Positions 1 through 12,056 of a stretch of 64,000 bases of DNA are shown piece by piece (position 1 is the first letter of the stretch; each line of letters starts with the position of its first letter). Where the stretch lies: positions 249,380 through 313,379 of the forward strand of contig JACVTC010000177.1 of the NCBI GenBank assembly GCA_016946835.1. The letters run 5' to 3'. The stretch is from Neocallimastix lanati (nom. inval.). Lineage: Eukaryota > Neocallimastigomycota > Neocallimastigomycetes > Neocallimastigales > Neocallimastigaceae. A model generated the notes under the pieces. That model saw nothing but the letters and a program-made list of their open reading frames with translations, was not told the DNA's origin and did not search any database. A program made the position numbers and the translations under genes.

Positions 1-397
1 AACCAGCAACTTTAAAGGAGTTATCAATATTCATAAGTTTAATGTTGTTCACTCTAGCAAATTCTGGATGTATACAGTTAATATCAGAGCCGGAATCAAT
101 GAGAACCTTTGCTTTAACCTCATCGGATTCATTTGTTTTAATATAAAAATCAAGTATGTTAGTCTTTCCTTTAAAATTTATATTCTCATTTTCAACAATA
201 TCCAAAACTTTGTAGATATTATCATACTTTTCAACTTTCTTAATTCTCCTAACAGAAGAAGAGGTTGATATAGAAGTGGCAGAAGAAGAGGGATCTTCAT
301 TTGGAACTTTATTAATCATTTTGAAGTTTTTTGGTTTTATTCTATTTGGACAATTAAATTGCATGTGTCCAGCTTCACCACATTTAAAACATAGTCT
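1..397 (-). pseudogene. E1 zinc knuckle and protease start, runs off the window
   Basis: Shifted relative to the gag ORF, the minus strand reads LCFKCGEAGHMQFNCP (a CX2CX4HX4C knuckle), then a Ser-rich linker, then KVLIDSGSDINCIHPEF, a retropepsin active-site region with the normal Asp-Ser-Gly. This frame is open to the window edge. It is the continuation of E1 Gag-Pol after the shift at about 384-420. Whether the rest of pol is intact cannot be seen. Confidence 0.75.
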
Positions 398-1121
398 CTT
401 CTTTCTTCTTTCTTCTTTCTTCAATATTTGATTTGTTTTCAATGTAGTTCTTGTTGTGTAATGGGAAATATCTTGTGACTTTTTGACCTTTTTTAATGCG
501 ATAAAGATCCACATCCATTGGATCGTCTTGATTATAATTTCTACGGTCTTGATGAATTAAGTAATATTCTTGGATGTCGTTTCTCTTGGTAAGGCTTTCT
601 ATATTCACAGATTCCCTAAATAGCTGCTCTAAGTTGTTGGGATTTGGATTTACGAGAGCTAAACGTTCTCTCATCTTGGGATGGAGTCCTTTAATATACA
701 TAAAGATTTTTGCGGACTCATTAAAGTTCGAGTATTGGCTTATCTTCTGGAATGCAGTGATGTATTCCATAACGTGGCCATACTTGAACTGACGAATATT
801 GTTAAGTTTCCCATTAGTGACAGCAGCATCAACGTTAGGGTCCCCAAAGTTTCTTCTTAGTTCATTAATGAAGTTCTCATAGTTTCTAAGAACTTCGTTA
901 TTATTCCTCCGTAAGCAAGAAGCCCAGTTAAGTGCTCTTCCAGTAAAATATGAGATAACGAACATGACCTTCCTTCTATCATCGGGGAACCTTCGTGGAT
1001 TTGCCTCGATAGCTAACTCTATCCTTGTCAAAAATCCATCGAGGTCTTTCGTAGCTCCCGAGAATAAGGGAGGGTCGTTGATGATCTTCAGTTGAGGAGC
1101 TGGATTAAGTTGTTGTTCCAT
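384..1121 (-). CDS. gag: E1 Gag (capsid), frameshifted before its zinc knuckle
   Basis: Structural polyprotein that would assemble the cytoplasmic virus-like particle. The first ATG is at 1121; the frame stays open upstream to a TTG at 1169 and into the LTR, so the start is uncertain. It has a Retrotrans_gag-type core: FSGATKDLDGF, then SYFTGRALNWA, then a helical region with GLHPKMRERL. The ORF stops in a purine-rich GAA/AAG repeat at 384-420, just before a zinc knuckle that lies in another frame. A small indel in that microsatellite is the simplest explanation, since E8 encodes core and knuckle in one frame. Confidence 0.75.
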   Translation of the reverse strand: MEQQLNPAPQLKIINDPPLFSGATKDLDGFLTRIELAIEANPRRFPDDRRKVMFVISYFTGRALNWASCLRRNNNEVLRNYENFINELRRNFGDPNVDAAVTNGKLNNIRQFKYGHVMEYITAFQKISQYSNFNESAKIFMYIKGLHPKMRERLALVNPNPNNLEQLFRESVNIESLTKRNDIQEYYLIHQDRRNYNQDDPMDVDLYRIKKGQKVTRYFPLHNKNYIENKSNIEERRKKKEETMF

Positions 1122-1191
1122 TTGATCCTCAAGATTTAAATTTTGAAATATAAGATCCAATTCTTCCAACTTGATTAATTTATTTGTATAC

Positions 1192-1686
1192 TGTAACGGT
1201 TTACACCCAATAGGTCTACACTAATAAGTAATTCGTTTTCTTAAAAAAATTTGTTTTATTAATATTTTTTATTAAAATATAAAATTTATTATTATTTTTT
1301 TATTATTAATTAGTTATTGTAATATTTCGAATTACTTTTAACTAGTTAATAAAAGCACAAAGAAAAATTATTTTTTTGTTGAGAAATTCACGCTTATTTA
1401 TACTTTTTCGGAAAAACAGTTTCGGAAAAAGTTAAGATTAACGAAAGTTCGAAAAATTAAGTTTTCTTTCTAGAAAATGAATCTTATAGAAAAATGATAA
1501 AATAATTATTAAAATAGAACTTTCTAGTTTCATTTAGTTATATAATATTAACCAAAGAAACTCTAGAACTTTCTACAATAATTTAATTAATTAACTAAAA
1601 ATAATTTAGATTGGGAAAGGGTGTAAGTCGAGCCTAAGAAGTTCGGCTTCATTGTCATGGTGTATTACCACCAGACTACAACAACA
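1192..1686 (-). repeat. 5' LTR of E1, with a tRNA-like start
   Basis: Matches 45537-46028 almost base for base. Read on the minus strand it begins TGTTGTTGTA and ends CCGTTACA (TG...CA). A TATA-like GTATAAATAAGC lies mid-LTR. The first ~75 nt resemble a shortened tRNA-Gly with A-box and B-box matches (see findings). The 14 bp to the right (attttactagcttt) also match the solo copy, so the true edge could lie slightly further out. Confidence 0.8.
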
Positions 1687-3822
1687 ATTTTACTAGCTTT
1701 GATACGGTATTTACCCAAATACCTTAAATTATAATAATTTTAATATTTCTCCATATAAATATGTTTTAAATCTATTTTATTAATTAATTATTATCTTTAT
1801 TAACTTTATCAATATTTCCTTTATTATTATATAAATATATATATTATTAATTATTAATATTTTGCTATAAAATAAATATTTTATTATATTCTTATTATAT
1901 TTTTATTATACATTTGATAAATTTTATTTTATATTATAAATTTTTTATTATTTTTATTATTAATATTCATATCTAAAATTTTATTATTATTTTATTGTTA
2001 CACAAAATTATTTTTAACTAATCAATGTATTACCAAAATTTATAAAATATTTTGTAATAATATTATTTTAAATCTCTCTCTTTTCTTTTTTTTATGTATG
2101 AAGGAATAAATAAATAAATGAACAAATAAATAAATGGATGAATAATATATAGTTAAATAAATTTTTAAATAAATAAATTAATAAATAATCAATAAATAAA
2201 TAAATAAATATTGTATAAGTTTTTCGTAATTTTTATACGTCCACTATCTATTTACCAATATATTATTATACATCCATCAATTTCAAAAGTCCTGTACCAG
2301 CTTTGTGTAAGAATATAGATTTATTTCTTATAAAATAATCTATCTTCTTATTTAATTAATTTATATTTCATTTATATTTCAATATTTATTAACATGTAAA
2401 AAATATATTAATTTATCCAAATTAATATATTGAAAAATAATGTAAACAAAATTGTTGTAATGTATTAATTACTTAAAAATATTATTTATATTTTATTATT
2501 TCAATTAGTTGATAATTTATAAGATTTTAGCAATCGGTTAATTAATTTTTTCCCCAATATTATTATGATTGGGTTTTTATTAATTAATACGATGATTAAT
2601 ATATTAGAATATTAATCGAAGTTATTCAGGTTTTTCTACTAATCTTTTCCTGAATATCAATTTGTTAAGATTAGATACCTTTATTTGATTTGTTAACTTT
2701 ATCTTATCTATTTTATTTATTTAATAATTACATCTATTTAATAATTTCATCTATTAAAATAATTATAAATAAAAAAGTATAAAAGAACTCAAATTTCTTT
2801 GATTAAAGAAATTAGAGTTATTATTATATAATGCTATATAATAAATTAAAAGAAAATAAAGTCTTTTTGTTTATTTCAATATTTAGTGTTTATAATAAAC
2901 TCTATATAAAGTTAAGTATAAATTTTTATATCTTAAAATATTAATAATCTAGTTATAGTTAGTATATTATAAATAGATTATTACACTTTGATAAGAATGT
3001 ACTAAATAATGCATTCTTAATTAAATCTACGATTTATTTCTAATACATTATGTATACATTATTATTTTTGTACTTTAATAAATTTTTAAATCCAAAGATC
3101 AAAAATTAAATCAAAAATTATATTAAACTTTATATTTTTATATTAAATCTTATATTAATAGTAATATTTTTATATATTTAAAACTTATATTAGCAATATT
3201 AATAATAAATCTTATTTTTTTTATTTTTTATATTAATAATGAAAATTTGTATTAATAATATTTTTATATATTGATAATTAAAAATTTATATATTATATTT
3301 TAACTTTTATTATAAAATTTTATATCGAAATGTTTTATTTTATATTGAAAAATATTTTATTTTATTAAAAACCTTTATATTAGAATAGTATTTTTATTTT
3401 TATTTGAATATTTTAACAGATTGTAATAAAAAATATAGCCAATTAAATAAATTCTTATTAGTAATATTTTAGATAGATTATAAAAAAAAAAAAAAAAAAA
3501 AAAATGTTTTATTAATATTATAAATGTATTTTATTTATATTGTTATAATTAAATTTTATATAATTGATTATAAAACTCAATTTAAATTTAATAGTTTTTA
3601 TAAAAAAAAAAAATAAATAAAATGTAATTTAGTGGCAAGAACAACTTTTATGCCTTGAAAAAAAGTATAAATAGTTGTAAATTTTGCTACTAATTTTTAA
3701 ATATCATCAAAAAAATAATAAATTTAATAAAATAAATTTATAAATAAAAATAATAAATAAATAAATAAAATTTGTGTTTCTTTACTTTATTTTTATTTAA
3801 TTCTCTAAAACCTTAACATTTA
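1687..3822. other. AT-rich spacer, no gene seen
   Basis: No ORF with recognisable coding content. It holds (AAAT)n-type tetranucleotide tracts around 2106-2215, a 22-nt poly(A) near 3483-3504 and a shorter A-run near 3602. It may include unrecognised decayed repeats. Confidence 0.6.
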
Positions 3823-4416
3823 TGATACAATACAGCTAGAAATACGCAAGAAAATTAACAAAAGAGAAAATCTTATAATAATATAGTGAAAAATAATTAT
3901 AATATATAATATACTAAATCATTATATAAATAGATTAAAATTAATTAGACAGCCAATAATATTCAAGATAAAATTAATTAATAAATTTAAAAGAAAAATG
4001 AAATAAAAGTTAAAGAGAGAGTTTTCTTGTTGTTTTAAAAATTCTAATTGAGTAAAATAATAGTTTTAGAGAACTTATAGTTTAGTTTAAATAATTAAGT
4101 AATTACTTATAGTTAAAGGATAAGAGTTGAATCCTACAATTATAAGTAAAATTATTATTAAGATATTAATATAAATTGAATTATTAGAGATAGATAAAAA
4201 TCATTATATTCAGAGGAATATAAATATAATTGTAATAATTTATGTAAAATAAATAAATAAATAAAAACAAGATTTAAAAAGAAATAAATAAATTTTATTA
4301 TTTGTGTAAATTATTATTTATTATCTTTGAGTTGGAATATATTATTTTACAAATTCCCTATTTGCTCGACCTCGTTATAAATAGAAATCTGATACTTTAT
4401 TACTTATATTGTATCA
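3823..4416 (+). repeat. E2 5' LTR
   Basis: 594 bp, beginning TGATACAATA and ending ATTGTATCA. I find no difference from 11459-12052 by eye. Promoter and R/U5 borders cannot be fixed from sequence alone. Confidence 0.95.
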
Positions 4417-4424
4417 TAAATTTT

Positions 4425-4440
4425 TGGTGGAGAATCCGGG
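4425..4440 (+). promoter_or_regulatory. E2 primer binding site candidate
   Basis: TGGTGGAGAATCCGGG lies 8 nt after the LTR. A leading TGG complements the CCA end of a tRNA. Nearly the same start (TGGTGGAGA) is found in E5 and E7, so these families probably share a primer tRNA. I cannot name the tRNA. Confidence 0.6.
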
Positions 4441-4759
4441 CGAGCAAAATAAAATAATATGAAAACAATGAAAAGAAAATAATAATAATTAAATAATAGT
4501 TTGAATAGTATTGATTTAATTTCTTTCTAATAAAACAAACCTTTCAAAAAAAAAATTTAGATTTTTTTTATTTTATTTTATCTTATTTTATTTTTCATTA
4601 TTTTCTTTTTTTAAAATTTTTTTTTTCAAATAAAATACTTTATTAATCATATTATATAATATATCAATAATATAAAAATTTAATTACAAATATTCTACCT
4701 ATTCTTAATTCTACATTTAACAATTTACATTAATATTAATTATAAAAAAAAAAAAAAAA
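4441..4759 (+). other. E2 5' leader
   Basis: Untranslated AT-rich leader between PBS and gag, ending in an 18-nt poly(A) run directly before the gag ATG. No ORF. Confidence 0.7.
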
Positions 4760-5911
4760 ATGATTGATGCCGAAAAGTTACAAAGGGTTCTACCTCGATT
4801 GAACGATTATGACAAAGACGTTGATACTTGGATTAGCGACTTAGCTAAAACCCTAGAATTATATGACATCGTCGAACCAAGAAAGATCTTCATTTGGGTA
4901 TTAGAAGCCACAGATGAAGATGTACATGGAGATTTGAATTCTCTTAAAGTGAAAAAGGGAAATGAAGTGAAATATCCTTCCCTCAAGCAAATTCAATCGT
5001 GCATCGAAGAATACTTAAACATCACTGAAAATGATAAATGTTCTATTCTAAAGGATTTAAAAATTAGTAACAATGAAAAAATAAAAAAATTTAATTATAG
5101 ACATAAAAGATTATATCACAGGCTAAGCAGAGACCGTCAACAATTTGTCTCCGTAAAAGACTACATAAATGCAATAAAAACTCGAATGTATCCTTGCTCA
5201 AGAGTATTGGAGGCTGAATGTGAAACATTAAGCGAAGCTTACAAGGTAGCTGAGGTTGCAGAAGAAACAGAGAGAGAGATGAATACAGTTTCATTCAATG
5301 AAAATAATTATCATAGTAATAATTTGATGATAGCTCAGAATAACAGAGGTTTATCGATTATGAATCACCCATTCTATCAAGGATTTTTAGTAGGACAATC
5401 CCGTCGTCGTGGCATCCAGAGATATTTTAATCCTAATTATAATAATTATAACACTTATGGATATAAAGATAATAATAATAATAGTCAATATTATAATAAT
5501 AATAACTATAATAATTACTATAATAATAAAAACCTCAATGGAAATACTTATAATAATGTAAATGGAATTAATAATAATACTAATTCAAAATATAACAGTC
5601 AAAATTTTAATAACTATAGAAACTATATGGAAAATAATAATCAATCTTACGGTAATAACAAACGAAATATTGCGGCCTTTACCCCTGGAAATAATCTCAT
5701 GTCGATCACTAACTTAAATGGTGATAACAAAAATAATAATCAAATTAAGGAGGTTAATACTTCCAATTTTGGTAATAATTTAAATAAACGACTTATCTGT
5801 TTCCGTTGCTCACAACCGGGACACAAATTTACGGATTGCCCCTATTCCTTTAAACAACTTGCAGAAATGGAAGAAAAAGCATCAAGTAGTACTAGCCATT
5901 TAAACCAATAA
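4760..5911 (+). CDS. gag: E2 Gag (383 aa) with Asn-rich linker and zinc knuckle
   Basis: Particle-forming protein. Residues ~1-175 are a folded Lys/Glu-rich core also present in E4 and, less closely, E7 (the motif VxDYINAI is shared). Residues ~180-340 are low-complexity Asn/Tyr. A nucleic-acid-binding zinc knuckle, CFRCSQPGHKFTDCP (CX2CX4HX4C), follows at ~346-360. The ATG follows a poly(A) run. The ORF is intact and ends three codons after a TTTAAAC slippery site; pol continues in the -1 frame, so most ribosomes should make Gag and a minority Gag-Pol. Confidence 0.92.
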   Translation: MIDAEKLQRVLPRLNDYDKDVDTWISDLAKTLELYDIVEPRKIFIWVLEATDEDVHGDLNSLKVKKGNEVKYPSLKQIQSCIEEYLNITENDKCSILKDLKISNNEKIKKFNYRHKRLYHRLSRDRQQFVSVKDYINAIKTRMYPCSRVLEAECETLSEAYKVAEVAEETEREMNTVSFNENNYHSNNLMIAQNNRGLSIMNHPFYQGFLVGQSRRRGIQRYFNPNYNNYNTYGYKDNNNNSQYYNNNNYNNYYNNKNLNGNTYNNVNGINNNTNSKYNSQNFNNYRNYMENNNQSYGNNKRNIAAFTPGNNLMSITNLNGDNKNNNQIKEVNTSNFGNNLNKRLICFRCSQPGHKFTDCPYSFKQLAEMEEKASSSTSHLNQ

Positions 5912-5932
5912 TTGGGAGAAGGATGACTCCCA
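5899..5932 (+). promoter_or_regulatory. E2 -1 ribosomal frameshift signal
   Basis: Slippery heptamer T-TTA-AAC in the gag frame (5899-5905), gag stop TAA (5909-5911), then a stem TGGGAG (5913-5918) with CTCCCA (5927-5932) and an 8-nt loop. Slipping back one base gives an open frame that joins pol without a break. The ATG at 5923 lies inside this frame and is probably incidental. Confidence 0.88.
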
Positions 5933-8900
5933 GTAAACAAACCAACCAAGTAGAAAATAACCCAAAGACACTTCCAATAATTAACAACTCACCTGAAGTC
6001 ATTGCTACCGCCATCAAGAATACCAAAACAAAAAGTAAGAATCTTACACCATCTAGAAGGGAAATATTAAAGAACAATCCAATTCCTATACAAACAACAG
6101 CAATGAATCATAATAATCATTTAGTGAGTTCAAATAATAAAAATAAACAATTAACTAATACTAATAAACATAACAATAAATTAAATAAATTAAAAAGTAA
6201 TACTATATCAGACAAGGGCGAAGAAGATGTCTTAATGTCTGAAAAAAGCAATCAAGATTTTAATAAAAATACTAATGAGAGTAATAATACTTCAATATAT
6301 AATGAGAATGATAACAATGAAATTCAAGAAGGTAATAACCAAATTGAGAATAATGATGACTTACCTATTAATGAGACAGAAAAATTAAACTACCTAGATC
6401 CTTCCTTTATTAACGAAAAGAATATTAGGAGTGTGAAGAAATCTAATAAATTAAAAAGAGCACAAGAAATTTTAGATAGTCCCACACAAGGTGATAATAA
6501 AATGAATAATAAAGAAGAAAATAAAGAAAGGCACATAAAATTAGTAGAAGAATTTGACGAATATCTGATAGAAGATTTAGTTAAAGAAATAGCTTCTACT
6601 GAAATTAATACTAAATTAGTACAATTACTTGATTTATTTCCGAAGTTTAGGGCAGCCTTTTCGAAAGCTTTAAAGTTAAATCCTAGAAATTCTACAAGCA
6701 CTCTATTATCAATATTTAGTAAATTTAAAATTAGTAAAACAAAAGGAAAAGTAGAAGGTGCCGATACTGAAATATTTTTGGACACTTGTGCGAGTCTTAA
6801 TATAATTACTCGCTCAGCTTTACAAAAATTAAAAATTAACAAACCTACCTTAGAAACTATCAATGAAACTATAGTACAAGCCTGTTCCGAAACATCCGTA
6901 CAATCCGAATCCGAAATTATAGAATTAGAAATAACAATTGGGAACAAATCATTCAAAGATTATTTCAGAATAATAGAAAAGGATAATTTATTTGACATAT
7001 TAATTGGAGTTGATTCTTTAAAAAAGAATAGATTTATTTTAGATTTTGTTAATGATACTCTGTACTATGTTGATAACAATAATAATTACCATAAACTCTC
7101 AGATCTACAATATGACACTCGTTCCATGAATCAAGATGATAATGTTAATACAGAAGATTTAGATCCTCAGCCCTTATTGTGCACCTTAGTGGTAAATAAC
7201 ACAGACTTTAATAAACAAGAAGATCCTAAACCAAATAAAAATGAAATAATTGATAAAATTGTTAATTCATTACCATCTAATGTTCAAAAAGAAGTTAAAG
7301 AAATGTTTCAAAAATTTATTAATATATTAGCTTTAAAAACCGACGAATTGGGAAAATCAAAGTTATTCCCACATAAAATAAATTTATTACCTGGGTCAAG
7401 ACCCATAAAACAAAGAGCCTATCGATTAACCAAAAATCAAACCATAGCTTTAAAGAAAATATTGAAGAAACTAATTAGAGACTGGCTTATCGAACCATCC
7501 TCTTCCCAATGGTCTTCACCTATTGTTTTAGTCCCCAAAAAAGAATAAAGATTGGAGGTTATGTGTAGATTATCGGAAATTAAATGATTTAACTATAAAA
7601 GATTCGTATGCTTTACCTCTTATTGACGATATTCTATCATTAGCTGGTGATAACATAAAAATTCTATCCACTATTGATTTGTACTCTGGATATCACCAGA
7701 TTCCCATGGATACAGCCGATAAGGATAAAACCGCTTTTACAACTATGTTTGGCAACTACAACTTCCGTGTAATGCCCTTTGGACTTTGCAATGCCCCCGC
7801 CACTTTTCAAAGAGAGATGAATCGTATCTTCTTTGATTTAATAGGAGACTGCATGTTCGTGTATATTGATGATCTAATTATATTTTTAAAGTCTTTAGAT
7901 GAACATATTTGTCACTTACATAAGGTATTTACAATTTTACAAGAAAATGAATTAAAAATAAATTTAGAAAAATGTTCTTTATTTAAAACTGAAGTCAAAA
8001 TCTTAGGGCATTTGCTTTCGACAAAAGGATTATCTCCTTTAAATGACAAGGTAAAGGTTATATCACAATGGCTACCTCCGAAGAATTTGAAACAGGTAAG
8101 GTCGTTTTTAGGAGCAGTTTCGTATTATAGAAAATTTATTAAAAATTTCGTCATGATTGCAAAGCCTTTATATCAACTATTGAAGAAAGACGCACCTTTT
8201 TGTTGGACTGATGATTGTACTAATTCATTTCATTTATTAAAGAATAAGCTAATTGAAGCACCTATTTTAACAGCTCCTAATTATTCAAAACCGTTTATTA
8301 TTAGAACTGACGCTTCTCGTGATGGTCTAGGAGGTGTATTGTTACAAAAGAACCAAGATGGTATAGAAGTCCCAATTTACTTTGAAAGTCGTACCTTATC
8401 CAACTCAGAACTTAACTATAGCATAACAGACCTTGAAGGAAAAGCAGTTTATCACTGTGTTCAAAAGTTTAAACCATATATTTCTGGAAGCCCGTTTAAT
8501 ACAATGGTTTATACTGATCATAAACCACTTGTATATATATTTGCTAAGAGAGAACCAACCAACAGCCGTCACTTGAAATGGATTACTGAACTCAGTATTT
8601 TAAATGTTCAAGTAGCATATGAAGAAGGCAAAAATAATTTTGTTGCTGATGCACTATCAAGAATGGTAACAGTTAATAATGATGATAATAATAATATTAA
8701 TAATAATGATTTAATTATAAATAATATTTCTTCTTACAAACCTGTTTCGGATCAACCTGTAGAAACTATTAATATAATTACTACTAATAATAATTTACCT
8801 TCTAATGTTGTTGCGGATTCGGACTCTGATACTATTAACACATATATGAGAGAATTTATTAAAAAGAAAATTATTAATATAAATGGTATTGAGTATTATA

Positions 8901-10002
8901 AACAAGGTGGTAAGCTCAGAAGGATTATTAAAGATAAAACTGAACAAATAAAACTTATTAATGCAGCACATAACATAGGATATGAAGGAATTTATAAGAC
9001 TTATTATCGTTTAATGAGAGACTATTACTGGATGAACATGAAACAAGATATAACTAACTTCATTAAATGTTGTCATAAGTGTCAAACTTGTCGACGACAA
9101 CCACTTAACCACTACACTGAAAATATTGCGACACCACCAGGATATCCATTCTCCAGAGTTGGATTAGATCTGGTTGGGCCCCTTCCTCTCACCAAAAACG
9201 GAAATAAATATATAATTGTACTTGTAGACTATTTTACAAAGTGGACTGAAGCTGAGCCACTTAAATCTACTGAATCCGAAGACGTTATTAGGTTTTTAAA
9301 GTCGGTGTTCTCGCGTCATGGAATTCCTGAAGTTTTGGTTACGGATAATGGTCCACAATTCGTATCGGATAGGACAAAAGCATTTTTGGATTTACATGAT
9401 GTATATGTGCAATACATTGCAACATATCATCCTGCCTCAAACGGGGAGGTGGAAAACCGCAACCGTGAGATCTGTAAATACCTTAGACTACTGGGTGAGA
9501 ACGATAAACAATGGGATGAAACACTATATAGCGCGTTATGGGCACTAAGAACGAGCAAAAGCGAAGTTACGAAACACAGTAGTTTCGAATTATTGTATGG
9601 CCGTAGAGATCTTCAGCCTTTTGAATTATCTTTGAATATAGACCGGAGAAACGAATTCGAAAACGAAGAAGAATATATATTAAGGAAGTTCATTACCCAT
9701 GATAGATGGATCCGGGAAGCTATTAGAAACATTGAGACCGCGAATAAACTTTGGATGGACAGAAGAAAACAAATTAGACGTTTAAAGAGCAATTATAAAC
9801 CTGGTGACTTGGTACTAGTGAAGGTGTTTAACAGAAGAAAACTCGACCCATCTTTACAGGTCCTTTGAGGATTATAAAACAAGAATTAAACACTGTATCC
9901 GTTTGTGACCCAATTACAGGAGAAGTTGCTGATAGAAACATCCATTTGAAGAACATTATTCCATACTTCACAGAAATAAATATAGAAGATGATGAAGAAT
10001 AA
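5905..10002 (+). pseudogene. pol: E2 Pol: protease, RT, RNase H, integrase, with two single-base frameshifts
   Basis: Read in -1 frame from gag. After an Asn-rich region the retropepsin shows EIFLDTCAS (about 6771-6797; Cys replaces the usual Gly) and later DILIG. RT carries YHQIPMD, MPFGLCNAPATFQ and FVYIDDL. RNase H has RTDAS and TDHKPL. Integrase has a zinc-binding region whose second His appears as Tyr (HNIGYEG), a D,D,E core (GLDLVGPLP, TDNGPQF, NGEVENRN) and a GPY/F-like tail. One extra base near 7541 (after VPKK) and one missing base near 9850 (before the GPLRII tail) break the frame; both sites are clear by comparison with E4. The last segment ends at 10002. Homopolymer sequencing error is possible but not shown. 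Confidence 0.9.
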
Positions 10003-10125
10003 AATATATAACGTATAAATATATAAATATAATCAGATAGGTATAAAATATATATATATATATATTTTATAAATCATTATATTAATTAATTAAAAAAATA
10101 AAAAAAAAAAAATAATAATAATAAT

Positions 10126-10157
<32 letters not shown>

Positions 10158-10216
10158 TAATAATAATAATAATTAAAAAAAAAAAAAAAAAAAAAAAAAA
10201 TAATAATAATAATAAT

Positions 10217-10259
<43 letters not shown>

Positions 10260-11172
10260 AGTAAATTGAATAGTAATAATCAATAATAGGATAGTATATA
10301 TATAAATAAACAACAGTAATCATATACAATAAATAATAAAAATATTTAATGAATAAATAAGTATATATAATAGTATAATAAATAAATAAATAGTATAATA
10401 ATATATAGTAATAAGATATAAGAAAGGATAATATATATAATAGAACAAAATATATAAAACAATATAAATAATAGATAATAAAATAAATGATATATAGTAT
10501 AAACAAATTTATATAGGACTTAGGTAATATAATAAGAGATAGATAATAAAATAAATGATATATAGTATAAACAAATTTATATAGGACTTAGGTAATATAA
10601 TAAGAGATAGATAATAAAATAAATGATATATAGTATAAACAAATTTATATAGGACTTAGGTAATATAATATGAGATAGATAATAAAATAAATGATATATA
10701 TTATAATAGTATAATATAATTTATTACGACACTTTATGAATAACAAAGATATAATATATATACATAGAAAAATAATTTAAAAATAATTTATTTTGGAAAA
10801 TAAATAATATCATAATAATAATGATAAATAATATTTTTAATATTAATAATTGAGAAGATATATATATACTTAACACTCTAATAATAGTTAAACTACAATA
10901 CAAGATTCAATTATTTTCTTTTATTATTATTTATATATTTTATTTTAAATGACAACGCAAATAAATCACATTATGAATGACACGTTAAGATATAAACAAT
11001 ATACATAAGAAAATTATAAATACATCTATATAAATATTTAGAATAATAATAAATTAATAATTCAATTTTAAATTTCCAAAATTTAAATTTCAAAATCTCA
11101 TTTCAATTTCAATTTCAAAGTTAAGTTAAAATTATTCAATATATATAACAAAAATTAAATAATGACTTACCT

Positions 11173-11203
<31 letters not shown>

Positions 11204-11232
11204 TATATATCTTATAAATCATTATAAATTTA

Positions 11233-11268
<36 letters not shown>

Positions 11269-11303
11269 TATATATCTTATAAATCATTATAAATTTAATA
11301 AAT

Positions 11304-11334
<31 letters not shown>

Positions 11335-11443
11335 TATATATCTTATAAATCATTATAAATTTAATAAAAAAAAAAAAAAAAAAAAATTATATAAATTGTA
11401 TCTAAATACCCAAGTAATAGACTTCAAGGGACGAAGTCAAGGC
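10003..11443 (+). repeat. E2 3' untranslated region: poly(A) blocks and tandem repeats
   Basis: Holds several sense-strand poly(A) runs of 20-40 nt (10130-10257), interleaved with (AAT)n, a 68-bp tandem repeat in about three copies (10474-10700), and a 66-bp tandem repeat of poly(A) plus a tttttatatatcttataaat-type unit in three copies (11173-11390). A hairpin GACTTC-AAGGGAC-GAAGTC (11420-11438) is also found just before the PPT of E4. ORFs here are simple-repeat artefacts. Confidence 0.85.
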
Positions 11444-11458
11444 TAAGTGGGGGCGTTT
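11444..11458 (+). promoter_or_regulatory. E2 polypurine tract
   Basis: AAGTGGGGGCGTTTT directly precedes the 3' LTR and is identical in E4. This is the expected place for plus-strand DNA priming. Confidence 0.7.
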
Positions 11459-12052
11459 TGATACAATACAGCTAGAAATACGCAAGAAAATTAACAAAAG
11501 AGAAAATCTTATAATAATATAGTGAAAAATAATTATAATATATAATATACTAAATCATTATATAAATAGATTAAAATTAATTAGACAGCCAATAATATTC
11601 AAGATAAAATTAATTAATAAATTTAAAAGAAAAATGAAATAAAAGTTAAAGAGAGAGTTTTCTTGTTGTTTTAAAAATTCTAATTGAGTAAAATAATAGT
11701 TTTAGAGAACTTATAGTTTAGTTTAAATAATTAAGTAATTACTTATAGTTAAAGGATAAGAGTTGAATCCTACAATTATAAGTAAAATTATTATTAAGAT
11801 ATTAATATAAATTGAATTATTAGAGATAGATAAAAATCATTATATTCAGAGGAATATAAATATAATTGTAATAATTTATGTAAAATAAATAAATAAATAA
11901 AAACAAGATTTAAAAAGAAATAAATAAATTTTATTATTTGTGTAAATTATTATTTATTATCTTTGAGTTGGAATATATTATTTTACAAATTCCCTATTTG
12001 CTCGACCTCGTTATAAATAGAAATCTGATACTTTATTACTTATATTGTATCA
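11459..12052 (+). repeat. E2 3' LTR
   Basis: 594 bp, same ends as the 5' LTR and followed by the target duplication TTTA. Confidence 0.95.
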
Positions 12053-12056
12053 TTTA

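Larger units (their letters stand above)
1..1686 (-). mobile_element. E1: 5' part of a Ty3-like LTR retrotransposon
   Basis: The element runs leftward off the window. In its own direction it shows a 5' LTR (1686 to 1192), gag, a zinc knuckle and the start of the protease; RT and integrase lie outside. The assignment rests on the Gag core with its F-x-G-x-A-x-x-W motif, a CX2CX4HX4C knuckle and a retropepsin D-S-G motif. A second LTR of the same family stands alone at 45537-46028, and a diverged fragment lies at 32951-33407. No primer binding site starting with TGG is visible next to the LTR. Confidence 0.85.
3823..12052 (+). mobile_element. E2: complete Ty3-like LTR retrotransposon, pol frameshifted
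   Basis: Order is 5' LTR (594 bp), PBS-like site, gag, -1 frameshift signal, pol (protease, RT, RNase H, integrase), a long repetitive 3' leader, PPT and 3' LTR (594 bp). LTR ends form a perfect 9-bp inverted repeat (TGATACAAT and ATTGTATCA). A 4-bp target duplication, TTTA, flanks it (3819-3822 and 12053-12056). It sits at the edge of a solo LTR of the E7 family. There is no chromodomain. Two single-base indels in pol make this copy non-autonomous, although its two LTRs look identical. Confidence 0.93.

Noticed and set aside
5923-5925. ATG at 5923 as an independent pol start in E2
   Set aside because: It is absent at the equivalent place in E4, E5 and E7, while the -1 frame is open from the slippery site in all; more likely incidental.
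10258-10506. 82-codon Tyr/Ile-rich minus ORF
   Set aside because: AT-rich 3' UTR of E2 on the antisense strand; composition artefact.
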